A DNA stretch of 38,424 bases from Kiritimatiellia bacterium (GCA_016929905.1 JAFGHX010000205.1:1-38424), one strand, 5' to 3'. Shown: positions 23,390 through 32,097, counted from the stretch's first letter. Notes: generated by a model not told the origin, from the sequence alone. A program made the numbers and translations.

Positions 23390-24118
23390 GTGGACGGTGA
23401 AGGGTTGAATCACGGAATCGGCGCAGGCACAGGCGGTGCGGCCGGGCGCAAACGCGCCGAGGCCCGCCATGCCCGCCGTCCTGCCCGGCGGCCGTGTCTT
23501 GCGCTCTGCTTCGCGTTGGCCCTTGCGCTCGGTACGCGCCCCAACGCGGCGGCCATGCACGAAAAGGGCCATCTCACCGTTTCGTTCGGCGGCTTCTTCT
23601 CGCATGCCTTCTTCTACGAAGCCGGCACGGAGACCTACGGCGAGCTTACCGGCGACTACGCATCCGATACCTCGGACCTGAAAGACTATACCGACGTGGG
23701 GGTGACGCTGTTCCTTTCGGTCGGCTACTTCCTGATCGACGGCTGGGAACTGGGCGTGCAGGGCTCCGGAATGGCGACCTGGTACCCCGACGGGAACCAG
23801 TCGGACCTCGCCATCTATGATGTGGGCGGCTACACGAAGGTCTTCTTCGACAACGCGTCGGCCTTCACGCCGTACGTCGGGTTCAAAGGCGGCGCGAACT
23901 GGCTGGGAATGGACGACTACGCCGAGCACGACACGACCCTGGGCGGGCTGGCCGGGCTCGAAGTGTACGGGACGGGCCCGTACTCCTTCTTCCTGGAATG
24001 GACGAGCGTCGTCACGCTCAACGGCGGCGACAGTGTCGGGACCGAATGGCGCAACCAGCTCTACGTCGGCATCACCTGGTACTGGAACCTGTTCCCCAAG
24101 CCCGAACCGGCCGAGTGA
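23390..24118 (+). CDS. Outer-membrane beta-barrel protein
   Basis: The 242-residue product has a long basic N-terminus, then a hydrophobic signal (LALCFALALALGTRPNAAAM). The mature part alternates aromatic-rich strands (HLTVSFGGFFSHAFFYEAG, VGVTLFLSVGYFLIDGWELGVQG, YTKVFFDNASAFTPYVGFKGGANW, YSFFLEWTSVVTL, QLYVGITWYWNLF), typical of small OmpW/OmpA-like barrels. The start is a GTG at 23390, 11 bases after the previous stop, or a TTG at 23405; neither has a strong ribosome-binding site, so it may be coupled to the large gene. The C-terminus ends with NLFPKPEPAE rather than a classic terminal Phe. Confidence 0.75.
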   Translation: MDGEGLNHGIGAGTGGAAGRKRAEARHARRPARRPCLALCFALALALGTRPNAAAMHEKGHLTVSFGGFFSHAFFYEAGTETYGELTGDYASDTSDLKDYTDVGVTLFLSVGYFLIDGWELGVQGSGMATWYPDGNQSDLAIYDVGGYTKVFFDNASAFTPYVGFKGGANWLGMDDYAEHDTTLGGLAGLEVYGTGPYSFFLEWTSVVTLNGGDSVGTEWRNQLYVGITWYWNLFPKPEPAE

Positions 24119-24120
24119 AA

Positions 24121-24223
24121 GGTAGAAGCGGCGTCTCGCCGCTTCCGCGACAACCCGGCGCCTCGCCGCCCTCCGGCGGCCGGTCACGCCGAGCGGTAGA
24201 AGCGGCGTCTCGCCGCTTCCGCG
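24121..24223. repeat. Two copies of a 29-bp hairpin repeat
   Basis: The same 29 bases, starting GGTAGAAGCGGCGTCTCG, occur at 24121-24149 and 24195-24223. Each holds a perfect 9-bp stem GAAGCGGCG/CGCCGCTTC with a TCT loop. They fill the gap between the barrel protein gene and the convergent response-regulator gene, a position suited to two-way termination or mRNA end protection. Confidence 0.9.
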
Positions 24224-24224
24224 T

Positions 24225-24905
24225 TCACACCAACTTGTACCCGGTGCCGTGCGCGGTGAGAATGTGGCGCGGGTGCGCGGGGTCGGGTTCCAGTTTCGCG
24301 CGCAGTTTCGCAATGTAGTTGTCGAGCGTGCGCGTCGTCGTCGCCGTGTCGATGCCCCAGACTTCCTTCAGAATGCGCTCGCGTGAGACCACCCGGCCCC
24401 GGTTCTCCGCCAGGAACTGCAGCAGGCTGTTCTCCTGCGAGGTCAGGCTCGTCTGCCGGTCGCCGGCCGTGATCGCCTGCCGCGCGAAGTCCACGCTGGT
24501 CTCGCCGATCAGGCAGGAGGACGGGCGTTCCGCATGAAGAACGCCGGCCCGGCGCAGCGCGGCTTTCACCCGCGCCAGGAATTCGCGCATGCCGAACGGT
24601 TTGGTGATGTAGTCATCCGCGCCGACCTCGAGCCCGACGACCTTGTCGATCTCGTCGCCCTTCGCCGTGAGCATGATCACCGGCGTGACCGCATCCTGCG
24701 CGCGCAGCAGCTTGCACACCTCGATCCCGCTCATCTCCGGCAGCATGATGTCGAGGACGACCAGATCGAATGCGCCCGAGAGCGCCTTGCTCAGCCCCTC
24801 TTTGCCCGCGGAGGCCGTTTCCACGTCGTATCCCTCCTCGGATAGGTTGTCCGAGAGGATGAACTGCATGTCTTTCTCGTCTTCGATCACCAGTATCTTC
24901 GGCAT
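24225..24905 (-). CDS. OmpR/PhoB-family response regulator
   Basis: A 226-residue product. The receiver domain (1-120) has the acidic pair ED at 8-9, phospho-accepting Asp52 in LVVLDIMLPE, Thr80 and Lys102 in YITKPF. A winged-helix DNA-binding domain follows (about 130-226: SLTSQENSLLQFLAENRGRVVSRERILKEVWG...TRTLDNYIAKLRAKL...HGTGYKLV). GGAAGGG precedes ATG 24905. The partner histidine kinase gene lies just upstream (24990-26612) in the same direction, separated by an 84-base gap that holds several GATTG-type short repeats. The target genes cannot be read here. Confidence 0.95.
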   Translation of the reverse strand: MPKILVIEDEKDMQFILSDNLSEEGYDVETASAGKEGLSKALSGAFDLVVLDIMLPEMSGIEVCKLLRAQDAVTPVIMLTAKGDEIDKVVGLEVGADDYITKPFGMREFLARVKAALRRAGVLHAERPSSCLIGETSVDFARQAITAGDRQTSLTSQENSLLQFLAENRGRVVSRERILKEVWGIDTATTTRTLDNYIAKLRAKLEPDPAHPRHILTAHGTGYKLV

Positions 24906-24989
24906 TGTCGCGCCCTTCCGGGAATTGAGGATTGTTGATCGACGATTGACGATTGTCAATTGCCGATTGCAGCGGGCGTGTGGCGGGCA

Positions 24990-26612
24990 TCAACCCTTCG
25001 GCCTCGGCAGCCACACGGTGAAGGTGGCGCCCGCTCCCGGCTGGCTGTCCAGTTCCACCCGACCGTTATGTGCCGTCACAATGTCGCGCACCAGCGCCAG
25101 GCCGATGCCGGTTCCGCGGGTCTCCTTTACCAGGCCACCCTCGATGCGAAAGAAGCTCTCGAAGATCTTGGCATGATACTTCGCGTCGATCCCCATCCCC
25201 CGGTCGCGGACAGAGAAGCCGAGTTCGGCGTCCGATTCCTCGATCCCCACGGCGATCGCTTTCTCTTCGCGCGAGAACTTCACGGCGTTGTCGAGCAGAT
25301 TGCCGAGCACCAACTGGAGGCCGTCGGGATTGGCCAGCGCATATCGCGGGCCTGCGGGGAGCGTGAGATGCAGGTCAAAGCCCTGCTCTTCGGCGTAAGG
25401 GCGATACCCGTCCACGTACTCGGCGACCAGCGCCGCGAGATTCGTGGGCTCCAGCGGGTAGCCCGCGCCCTTGCGGCCCGCCTTCGCGAAACTCAGCACC
25501 GTGTTGACCAGGTCCGTCAGGCGATGGGTTTCGCGCTGGATGATGCCCAGGTAGCGGTCCACTCGGGGCCGGTCCAGATTCGGACGCTCGGCCAGCGCGT
25601 CGCCCGCCGCCCGGATCATCGCCAGTGGCGTGCGGAGTTCATGCGAGACGTTGGCCGCGAAATCGGCCTTCAGCCGGCCGAGTTCGGCTTCCTTCACGGT
25701 CATCGCGATCAGCATCCAGATGCCCGCCGCGATCAGAGCGCCGAGAAAGGCGAGGGCCCCGCCGTAGAAGAGGACCTGCCGCCGTACGAGCCGGCGAATC
25801 GCCGTGGGGTCTTCCGGCGCGACCCGGATCGACCACGGGAACACCTCGCGCGGCAGCGCAAGCGTCGCCGAAAGGGCCGGCGCCGCGCCGGCTTCCGGCG
25901 AGGCGTCCGGTGTAAGCGGGTAGTGGAACAGCCCGTTCCCGGCCGCGTCGAGCAGGACCAGCCGGTAGCCGGGCGGCATGGCGTGCGTGACGGCCGAGAA
26001 CCCCCACTCCTCCACCTGGGCCGGCGCCCAGCAGAAGCCCAGCAGACCGGCCGCCCGGTCGTCCCGGAACCGATGCAGCGACACGATCAGGGGCGGCGCA
26101 CCGTCCGGAAGATGGACGCGCGCGATATCCTGCAGCCGCGCGTGATCGAGCAGATCGCGTTTCCGCGCGCCGACCGCGCGGATGACCTCGCGCCGCCGTG
26201 CCGCCGGATCAAGCACGGCGAGTGCCGGCATGAGGTCGGTCTCCGCGTCCGCCTCGGCCTGGAGATGGGCCGGATCGGGATACAACAGCGATCCGTCCTC
26301 CGTCAATGCGAAGCAGACCGTTTCCGGCCGCGTCAGCTCGATCTGCGCCAGCGACGCAACCAAGCCGCCGAGCGATTGCAGGTCGAGCATCCGCAGCAGC
26401 TCGCCTTCAGCCTGGGAGACCTGATAGCCGAGTTCGCGGGCCGCCGAATGCGCGTATTGGCGCAGTGCCTCCTCTTCGCGCGCCGTCATCGCCGCGCCAA
26501 TGTGGCGCACGTGCAGCGAGGCGAAACCGGCAAGAACGCCGAGCGGAATGACGATGACGGCCAGAGCCGAGAGCAGCCGGCCCCTGCCGAGACTCTGAAG
26601 CCCGGAAGACAT
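24990..26612 (-). CDS. Sensor histidine kinase
   Basis: A 540-residue product: a membrane helix near 11-34, a periplasmic sensor region (about 35-275) with no named domain, a second helix near 281-304, then a DHp domain with the H-box NVSHELRTPL (His324) and a catalytic ATPase domain with the N-box NLLDNAVKF (about 438-446), DRGMGID (G1, about 470-476), and GTGIGLAL (G2, about 500-507). There is no HAMP domain between the second helix and the H-box. It should signal to the response regulator at 24225. ATG 26612 has only a weak ribosome-binding site. Confidence 0.95.
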   Translation of the reverse strand: MSSGLQSLGRGRLLSALAVIVIPLGVLAGFASLHVRHIGAAMTAREEEALRQYAHSAARELGYQVSQAEGELLRMLDLQSLGGLVASLAQIELTRPETVCFALTEDGSLLYPDPAHLQAEADAETDLMPALAVLDPAARRREVIRAVGARKRDLLDHARLQDIARVHLPDGAPPLIVSLHRFRDDRAAGLLGFCWAPAQVEEWGFSAVTHAMPPGYRLVLLDAAGNGLFHYPLTPDASPEAGAAPALSATLALPREVFPWSIRVAPEDPTAIRRLVRRQVLFYGGALAFLGALIAAGIWMLIAMTVKEAELGRLKADFAANVSHELRTPLAMIRAAGDALAERPNLDRPRVDRYLGIIQRETHRLTDLVNTVLSFAKAGRKGAGYPLEPTNLAALVAEYVDGYRPYAEEQGFDLHLTLPAGPRYALANPDGLQLVLGNLLDNAVKFSREEKAIAVGIEESDAELGFSVRDRGMGIDAKYHAKIFESFFRIEGGLVKETRGTGIGLALVRDIVTAHNGRVELDSQPGAGATFTVWLPRPKG

Positions 26613-26692
26613 GGCGAGATGATTCTAGATACGGCCCGCACTGTCAACGCGAAAGCCGCCCGGGCCGGTTGACGGTAACCGTTCTCATTCCC

Positions 26693-26716
26693 AACTTGCT
26701 CGAGAACTTACTCGTC
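26693..26716 (+). repeat. 12-bp repeat, two units
   Basis: AACTTGCTCGAG (26693-26704) and AACTTACTCGTC (26705-26716). The array lies past the stop of the alcohol dehydrogenase gene and upstream of the kinase gene's start, between the two minus-strand units. Confidence 0.8.
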
Positions 26717-26734
26717 GGATCGGGCTTCCGAGCA

Positions 26735-27760
26735 TCACGCTTCGGCGAGCCTGACCAGGATCTTCTTGAAGGCGGCCGGCGCCGCGGCCCAGTCGGCCAG
26801 GGCGTTGCCCGCATCGGACAGGGGAACGGTACGGGAGATGAGCGAGCCGGCGCGGACCGTCCCGGCTCGGAGGCAGGCGATGACCGCGCGAAAGTCGTCG
26901 GGCATCGCGTTGCGGGACCCGAGGATGTCCAGTTCTTTGCGGACGAAATGTTGGGTCTCGTACGCGACGGGCTCCTTCGCGTAGCCGATGTAGACCACGC
27001 GGCCGGCGAAGCAGACGGCCTCGACGGCGGCCACAAATGTCTGCGGCAGGCCGACAGCTTCCACGACCACCTCGGGCCCTTCGCCGCCGGTCAGCGCGCG
27101 CAGCGCCGGGCCCGGCTCCTGCTCACGCGAATTCACCGCGTGCCGCGCCCCGATCTGCGTCGCGAGCCGCAGTTTGTCCGCATCGACGTCGACGGCGATC
27201 ACCGTCGCGCCCCGGGCAACGGCACCGGCCACCGCACCGAGTCCGACCGTCCCGCACCCGAGCACCGCCACGGTTTCGCCGGCGGCGACCCGGCCCCTGC
27301 CGATGGCGTGAAAGCCGATCGTGAGCGGTTCCACCAATGCCAGCTCGTCCACCGACAACTCGGGCGAAGCGTGCAGAGCCTGCCAGGGGACGCACACGTA
27401 CTCCTGCAGGCAGCCGTCGCGCTGAACGCCGAGCGTCCGGTTGTCGCGGCAGCCGTTCGGGCGGGCCTGCCGGCAGGCGGAGCACCTGCCGCAGGAGGAG
27501 TAGGGGGCCAGCGTCACCCGCAGGCCGGCCCGGATGCGGTCCGGCACCGACGCCCCGGTTCGTTCCACCCAGGCGCCCACCTCGTGACCGGGCACGAGCG
27601 GGTAGGCCACCAGTGGGTTGGCGCCCCGGAAGGTCTTCAGGTCCGAGCCGCACAGGCCGACCGTGCCGACGCGCAACAGCACCTCCTCCGCGCCCGGTGC
27701 CGGGGCCGGGCGCTGGACGATCTGCGTCCGGCCGGGTTCTGTGATGACGAACACGTTCAT
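26735..27760 (-). CDS. Zinc-dependent alcohol/polyol dehydrogenase
   Basis: A 341-residue medium-chain dehydrogenase. Catalytic zinc ligands are Cys37 (GLCGSD), His59 and Glu60 (PGHEV). The structural zinc Cys set is C90, C93, C96 and C104 (CGRCSAC...C). The NAD-binding loop is GCGTVGLGA (168-176), with Asp191 after the second strand, favouring NAD. It is the last gene of a three-gene operon, 10 bases after the lactonase gene, with only a weak ribosome-binding site. With its neighbours it probably oxidises a sugar, sugar acid or sugar alcohol; the substrate is not fixed by sequence. Confidence 0.9.
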   Translation of the reverse strand: MNVFVITEPGRTQIVQRPAPAPGAEEVLLRVGTVGLCGSDLKTFRGANPLVAYPLVPGHEVGAWVERTGASVPDRIRAGLRVTLAPYSSCGRCSACRQARPNGCRDNRTLGVQRDGCLQEYVCVPWQALHASPELSVDELALVEPLTIGFHAIGRGRVAAGETVAVLGCGTVGLGAVAGAVARGATVIAVDVDADKLRLATQIGARHAVNSREQEPGPALRALTGGEGPEVVVEAVGLPQTFVAAVEAVCFAGRVVYIGYAKEPVAYETQHFVRKELDILGSRNAMPDDFRAVIACLRAGTVRAGSLISRTVPLSDAGNALADWAAAPAAFKKILVRLAEA

Positions 27761-27770
27761 GCCACGCCTG

Positions 27771-28607
27771 TCAGCCGCTCAACCCATAGGCCTTTACCGC
27801 CGTGCCGCCGAGAAGGCTCGCCTGCTCATCCGCGCTCAGCCGCCCGATGTACCCGCGCACCGTCTCAAGCCACCGCGCGTACGGGCAGGCCGCCAGGCAG
27901 ACGGGCCAGTCCGAGCCGAACATCAGACGCGCGGGCCCGAAACTCTCCAGCAGCACGTCGACATACGGCCTGAGCTGGGCCTCGTTCCAGGCCGCCCAGT
28001 CCGCCTCGGTCACCATCCCGGACACTTTGCAGTACACGTTGGCGCGTTTCGCCAGCTCGCGTATCCGCGCGTCCCAGGGCGAACGGGTTTGCGATCTTAT
28101 CAGCGGCTTGCCCGCGTGGTCCAGAACGAAGACCTGGTCGGGATGCCGGTCCACGAATTCGAGGGTCTGCGGCAGATGCCGTTCATAAATAAGGATGTCG
28201 TAGGCCAGCCCGTACTCGCGCAGAACCGCCACGCCCGCATTGAAGTCCGGCCGCAGCATGTACGAGGCGTCCGGTTCGTCCTGCAGCACGTGCCGCACGG
28301 CTTTCAGTTTCGGGTGCGCCGCCAGCGCATCGAGCCGGGCACGGATATCCCGGTCTGCCAGCGGCACCCATCCCACGACGCCGGCGATGAAGGCGTGGCG
28401 TGCGGCCAGCCCGCACAACCATTCGGTTTCCGCCAGCGACTGCCGCGCCTGCACGGAGACGACCGCGTCTAGGCCCGCGGCCCGTATCTCGCGTTCCAGG
28501 TCCTGCGGCCCGAAATCGCGGCGCAGGCCGGCCATCGTGTCGCCGATCCACCCGTATTCCGCCGCGTTGTACTGCCAGAAATGGTGGTGTGAATCCACGT
28601 TCAGCAT
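27771..28607 (-). CDS. Amidohydrolase-family sugar lactonase (L-fucono/L-rhamnono-lactonase type)
   Basis: A 278-residue TIM-barrel metal hydrolase of the Amidohydrolase_2 group. It starts MLNVDSHHHFWQYN, the D-x-H-x-H metal site plus the typical HFW; the middle has LDHAGKP and the end FGSDWPVCLA with the late Asp. Members that open fuconolactone or rhamnonolactone have this layout. The start at 28607 is preceded by GGGGAG and overlaps the stop of the upstream dehydrogenase gene by 7 bases. That gene would supply the lactone from L-fucose or L-galactose, so this enzyme would make the acid. Confidence 0.9.
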   Translation of the reverse strand: MLNVDSHHHFWQYNAAEYGWIGDTMAGLRRDFGPQDLEREIRAAGLDAVVSVQARQSLAETEWLCGLAARHAFIAGVVGWVPLADRDIRARLDALAAHPKLKAVRHVLQDEPDASYMLRPDFNAGVAVLREYGLAYDILIYERHLPQTLEFVDRHPDQVFVLDHAGKPLIRSQTRSPWDARIRELAKRANVYCKVSGMVTEADWAAWNEAQLRPYVDVLLESFGPARLMFGSDWPVCLAACPYARWLETVRGYIGRLSADEQASLLGGTAVKAYGLSG

Positions 28608-29587
28608 GACGACTCCCCGGTGAGCACGGCGCACATCGCTTCGTCCGGCAGCCGGTTGTTCTCGGCACGGCCCTGCGGCCAGGTCTCGTTGTGGATGGGG
28701 GCCAGGACCCCGAGCACGTCCTTCACCAGCGCATGGTCGATCGGTTCTCGGATGCAGCCGACATTCTGCGCGAGGCGGTCCGGGCTGGCCGTGCTCACAA
28801 CCGTCGTGTGGATGGCCGGGTTCGAAACCGCGAATTGGAGAGCCAGCTTCGCAATGTCGGCGCCGCGCTCACGGCAGAAACGCGCCGCCTCGGCGCAGCG
28901 GGCACGGATCTCGGGCGGTGCGGGATGCCAATCGGGCGGGCCTGCTTCGGTGAGCAGCCGCATCGCGAGCGGCGCCGAACTCACCACGCCCACTGCGCGC
29001 TCCGTCAGGTACGGCAGCAGCCGCGCGAGCGATGAGTCGTTCAGGCAGTAGTGGCAGTACGTTTGAACCGTGTCCACCTCCGCACGGTCCATCACGTAGC
29101 GCAACGCGTTCAACGGCAGACCCGTGATGCCCACGTACCGAACCTTGCCCTGGTCCTGCACCCGGCGCAGGGCGGGCAGCGTTTCGGCCACGATCTGATC
29201 GAGCGCGCCGAACTCGATATCGTGCACCTGGATCACGTCGATATGGTCCACGCCCAGCCGCGCGAGGCTTTCGTCGATGCTGCGCGTCACGCGCGAGGCG
29301 GAAAAGTCGAAACCGTCCAACTCATGCCCGTAACGCCCGACCTTCGTGGCCAGGATGTAGCGCTCGCGGGGAACGCCTTTCAGCGCTTTGCCCAGCACCG
29401 TCTCCGCTCGCGTCAGGCCGTAGTAGGGCGCGGAATCGATGAAGTTGATCCCCTGATCCAGCGCCAGCCGCGTTGCCCGGATCCCCGCCTGCTCGTCGAT
29501 CTCCCGGAAAACGCTGCCCAGTGACGATGTCCCGAACCCGAGTACGGATACCTTCAGCCCTGTCTTGCCGAACGCCCGGTATTGCAT
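28601..29587 (-). CDS. Aldo/keto reductase, L-fucose/L-galactose dehydrogenase type
   Basis: The 328-residue product starts MQYRAFGKTGLKVSVLGFGTSSLGSVF, as in plant L-galactose dehydrogenase and bacterial L-fucose dehydrogenases. The catalytic tetrad is Asp51, Tyr56 (DSAPYYG), Lys82 (ATKVG) and His122 (VIQVHD). It would oxidise L-fucose or L-galactose at C1 to a lactone with NAD(P). CAGGAG lies before ATG 29587. It is first in the operon with lactonase and Zn dehydrogenase. The AraC regulator is divergent, 270 bases away. A dehydratase and aldolase for the rest of the pathway are not in this window. Confidence 0.9.
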   Translation of the reverse strand: MQYRAFGKTGLKVSVLGFGTSSLGSVFREIDEQAGIRATRLALDQGINFIDSAPYYGLTRAETVLGKALKGVPRERYILATKVGRYGHELDGFDFSASRVTRSIDESLARLGVDHIDVIQVHDIEFGALDQIVAETLPALRRVQDQGKVRYVGITGLPLNALRYVMDRAEVDTVQTYCHYCLNDSSLARLLPYLTERAVGVVSSAPLAMRLLTEAGPPDWHPAPPEIRARCAEAARFCRERGADIAKLALQFAVSNPAIHTTVVSTASPDRLAQNVGCIREPIDHALVKDVLGVLAPIHNETWPQGRAENNRLPDEAMCAVLTGESSC

Positions 29588-29801
29588 GTGACGCGCTCCT
29601 GTTGATTCTTCGCCTTTTTCCCTGCCCAACCCTATGGGACAGCGGCACGTCTTTCCATGGAAGCAATCGAGAATCGGATGAAGATTATTGACTTTTTCCG
29701 CGCCGCGCGGCACCATGCGGCGCGGAAGGAAGCCTGTCGAGCGAGCTGCGCCGGACAAGTTCTCGAGTTCGCGAGTGAGCCGCGCCCGCCGCAGCGCCGC
29801 G
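29588..29801. promoter_or_regulatory. Divergent control region between the sugar operon and araC-type gene
   Basis: A perfect 10-bp palindrome TTCCATGGAA lies at 29653-29662, between the two start regions. No clear -35/-10 pair was found. AraC proteins more often bind direct repeats, so the palindrome's role is uncertain. Confidence 0.35.
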
Positions 29802-29849
29802 CGAAGGCGGGTTCTCGAGCAAGTTAGGGAGCAAGTTTGGGAGCAGGTT
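29802..29849 (-). repeat. 12-bp repeat array in the leader of the AraC-type gene
   Basis: On the minus strand the units read AACCTGCTCCCA, AACTTGCTCCCT, AACTTGCTCGAG and AACCCGCCTTCG, each exactly 12 bases, the last being the same end unit as at 3921 and 6786. The array ends 10 bases before the AraC-type gene's ATG and includes its purine-rich leader (GGGAGCAGGTTGGGGG). Confidence 0.85.
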
Positions 29850-29859
29850 GGGGGCTGGG

Positions 29860-30774
29860 ATGAAGACGGTCAGGCGGCCTGCATTCATATCGACCCAGGT
29901 TTCGGAGTCGTGCTGCTACTATCTGAACCTGGCGCCGCGCGCGGGCGGTGAGATCACGGTTGTGTGTGGGGGGCGGGAACGATGCGCGCCGGATTACGTG
30001 ATCGACCGGCGGGACTTCCGGTTCTTTGCCGTCGAATATGTGGCGGAGGGGGAAGGCAGTCTGGTTCTTGACGGCAAGCCGCACGTGCTGCGGCCGATGT
30101 GTCTGTTCACGTACGGGCCAGGCGTACCGCACACGATTCGGACGAGTCCGCGCAAGCCGATGCTGAAGTATTTCATCGATTTCGTGGGAGGCGAGGGGGA
30201 GGCGTGCCTGCGGGAAGGGCCGCCCGGCCTTGGACAGATGGCGATGGTGGCGGCGCACAACGAGCTCATCGAGATATTCGAGAGCCTGTATCGTGAAGGG
30301 GCACGAAACACCCGCTTGACGCCCGCCATCTGTGCGACGCTGCTGCGCCTGCTCTTTTTGAAGGTGGCCGAGAGCGTCATTCCGCCGACGGCGCGCGGCA
30401 CCCGCGCGTTCCAGACCTACCGGCGTTGCCGTGAGTTCATCGAGGCGCATTACCTCGCGTTGAGCACGCTCGGGCAGATTGCCGCCCAAACGCGCGTGAA
30501 CGCGTCCTACCTGTGCCGGCTGTTCCAGCAGTTCGGGCACGGCAGTCCGTACCAGTATCTTCTGCGGCAGAAGATGCAGCATGCCGTCAACCGGCTGCAC
30601 GGTTCACGCACCTTGATCAAGGAAGTTGCCGCAGAGGTGGGATTTGCCGATCCCTACCATTTCTCGCGCACCTTCAAGAAGGTGTACGGGCTTTCGCCGG
30701 AACATTTTCTGAAGTTTGCGGCAAGGGGAAGCCGCGCAGGCATTCCTGCCTTCGCCGAAAGCCCCGAGTCCTGA
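29860..30774 (+). CDS. AraC-family transcription regulator
   Basis: A 304-residue product. An N-terminal cupin-like sugar-binding part (about 40-110: GEGSLVLDGKPHVLRPMCLFTYGPGVPHTI) is followed by two helix-turn-helix units at the C-terminus (about 195-290: LGQIAAQTRVNASYLCRLFQQFGHGSPYQYL and IKEVAAEVGFADPYHFSRTFKKVYGLSPEHF). The start at 29860 was chosen over 29848 by domain fit. It lies divergent from the sugar-oxidation operon and is the natural candidate for its regulator, with L-fucose or a related sugar as possible effector. Confidence 0.93.
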   Translation: MKTVRRPAFISTQVSESCCYYLNLAPRAGGEITVVCGGRERCAPDYVIDRRDFRFFAVEYVAEGEGSLVLDGKPHVLRPMCLFTYGPGVPHTIRTSPRKPMLKYFIDFVGGEGEACLREGPPGLGQMAMVAAHNELIEIFESLYREGARNTRLTPAICATLLRLLFLKVAESVIPPTARGTRAFQTYRRCREFIEAHYLALSTLGQIAAQTRVNASYLCRLFQQFGHGSPYQYLLRQKMQHAVNRLHGSRTLIKEVAAEVGFADPYHFSRTFKKVYGLSPEHFLKFAARGSRAGIPAFAESPES

Positions 30775-30794
30775 CAGGAGGCACCACGAACGGC

Positions 30795-31463
30795 ATGTTC
30801 CTGCTGTTTGTCCTTTTCGTCGCGGTTGTCGTCGCCGTCGCGATCCTGAACGCCATCGCGGCGAAGAAGCGGCGCGAAGCCATGGCCGTGCTGGCACAGC
30901 GGCTTGGGCTGCGGTTCAGCGCCGCGAAGAACCATGGGCTGGCCGAGCGGTTCCGGTTCCTGAACCGGCTGGCCCAAGGCTCGAATCGCTATGCGTTCAA
31001 CGTGATCTCCGGTGTGTATGAGGGGCACGAAGTCGCGGCATTCGACTATCACTACGAAACCTATACGAGGGATTCAAAGGGGCACAGGCGCACACAGCAC
31101 CACCGCTTCTCGTTCTTCATTCTCGCGCTGCCCGCGCGGTTCCCCGAGTTGATCGTTGCCAGGGAGGGGATTTTCTCCAAGATCGCGCAGGCGTTCGGTT
31201 ATGACGACATCGATTTCGAGTCGCACGAATTCTCGCGGCGGTTCTGCGTGCGGTCGCGCGACAAGAAGTTCGCCTACGATGTGTGTAATGCGAGGATGAT
31301 CGAATACCTGCTGGCCAACACGGACCTGACGATCGAGATCGAATACGACGCGTTGGGCATCGGGTTCGAGGCGCGGCTGAAGCCGGAGCAGATCGAACCC
31401 AACCTGCGGCGGCTGGCGGCCGTACGGGAGCGCATGCCCGACTATCTGTTTGAAAGGAGTTGA
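30795..31463 (+). CDS. LemA-partner membrane protein (DUF3137-like)
   Basis: A 222-residue protein with an N-terminal helix (MFLLFVLFVAVVVAVAILNAIAAKK) and a cytoplasmic beta-rich domain (VISGVYEGHEVAAFDYHYETYTRDSKG...FSFFILALPARFPELIVAREG...AYDVCNARMIEYLLANTDLTIEIEYDALGIGFEARLKPEQIEPNL). Proteins of this shape usually sit next to lemA, as here, two bases upstream. A ribosome-binding site AGGAGG lies 13 bases before the ATG, longer than normal. Function is unknown; the family name is from pattern, not a search. Confidence 0.75.
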   Translation: MFLLFVLFVAVVVAVAILNAIAAKKRREAMAVLAQRLGLRFSAAKNHGLAERFRFLNRLAQGSNRYAFNVISGVYEGHEVAAFDYHYETYTRDSKGHRRTQHHRFSFFILALPARFPELIVAREGIFSKIAQAFGYDDIDFESHEFSRRFCVRSRDKKFAYDVCNARMIEYLLANTDLTIEIEYDALGIGFEARLKPEQIEPNLRRLAAVRERMPDYLFERS

Positions 31464-31465
31464 CG

Positions 31466-32017
31466 ATGCCGGCTTTGATTGGCGCAGTCGCACTCGTCGC
31501 GGTGCTCTACGCGGCGATCACCTACAACGCTTTGACCAGGCTCCGGAACCACATCCGCGAGGCGTGGAGCGACATCGATACGGAACTGAAGCGGCGCTAT
31601 GAGCTGATTCCGAACCTCGTCGCGACGGTCAAGGGGTACGCGGCGCATGAGAAGGATGTGCTGGAGCAGGTCACCCGCCTGCGCGCCTTGTGCATGGCGA
31701 GCAACGGCGCGCCGATCCAGCAGGCGGCCGACGAGACGCAACTGGTGGGCGCGTTGAAACGGCTGCTCGCCGTTGTGGAGCAGTATCCGGCGCTCAAGGC
31801 GGACCAGCACTTCCTGAAACTGCAGAAGGAGCTGATCAACACCGAAGATCGTATTCAGGCCGCGCGCCGCTTCTTCAACGGCAACGTGCGCGACTACCGT
31901 AACAAGCGCGAGACGTTCCCCAGCAATCTCGTCGCCCGTCTGTTCGGGTTCCAGCCGGAAGGCTTCTTTTCCGTTGCCCCCGCCGTGCGTGACGTGCCGG
32001 ACGTCGATCTGGGGTAG
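31466..32017 (+). CDS. lemA: LemA family protein
   Basis: A 183-residue product with a membrane helix at the N-terminus and the LemA core: YNALTRLRNHIREAWSDIDTELKRRYELIPNLVATVKGYAAHEKDVLEQVTRLRA, then QYPALKADQHFLKLQKELINTEDRIQAARRFFN. LemA is a widespread inner-membrane protein of unclear function. ATG 31466 follows AAAGGAG; the upstream partner gene ends two bases earlier, so they form one unit. A possible terminator follows at 32051. Confidence 0.92.
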   Translation: MPALIGAVALVAVLYAAITYNALTRLRNHIREAWSDIDTELKRRYELIPNLVATVKGYAAHEKDVLEQVTRLRALCMASNGAPIQQAADETQLVGALKRLLAVVEQYPALKADQHFLKLQKELINTEDRIQAARRFFNGNVRDYRNKRETFPSNLVARLFGFQPEGFFSVAPAVRDVPDVDLG

Positions 32018-32050
32018 AAAAAGTGTCGAGGCGCCCGCCGCCCCTGTCAA

Positions 32051-32097
32051 GAAAAGGAGAAGCCGCCGTCGGCCCGGGCCGGAATCTCCCCTTTTTC
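32051..32097 (+). terminator. Probable terminator after lemA
   Basis: GAAAAGGAGA (32051-32060) pairs with TCTCCCCTTTTTC (32085-32097) with a small bulge, with an inner GGCCCGGGCC palindrome. The T-run forms the end of the stem. Confidence 0.5.
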
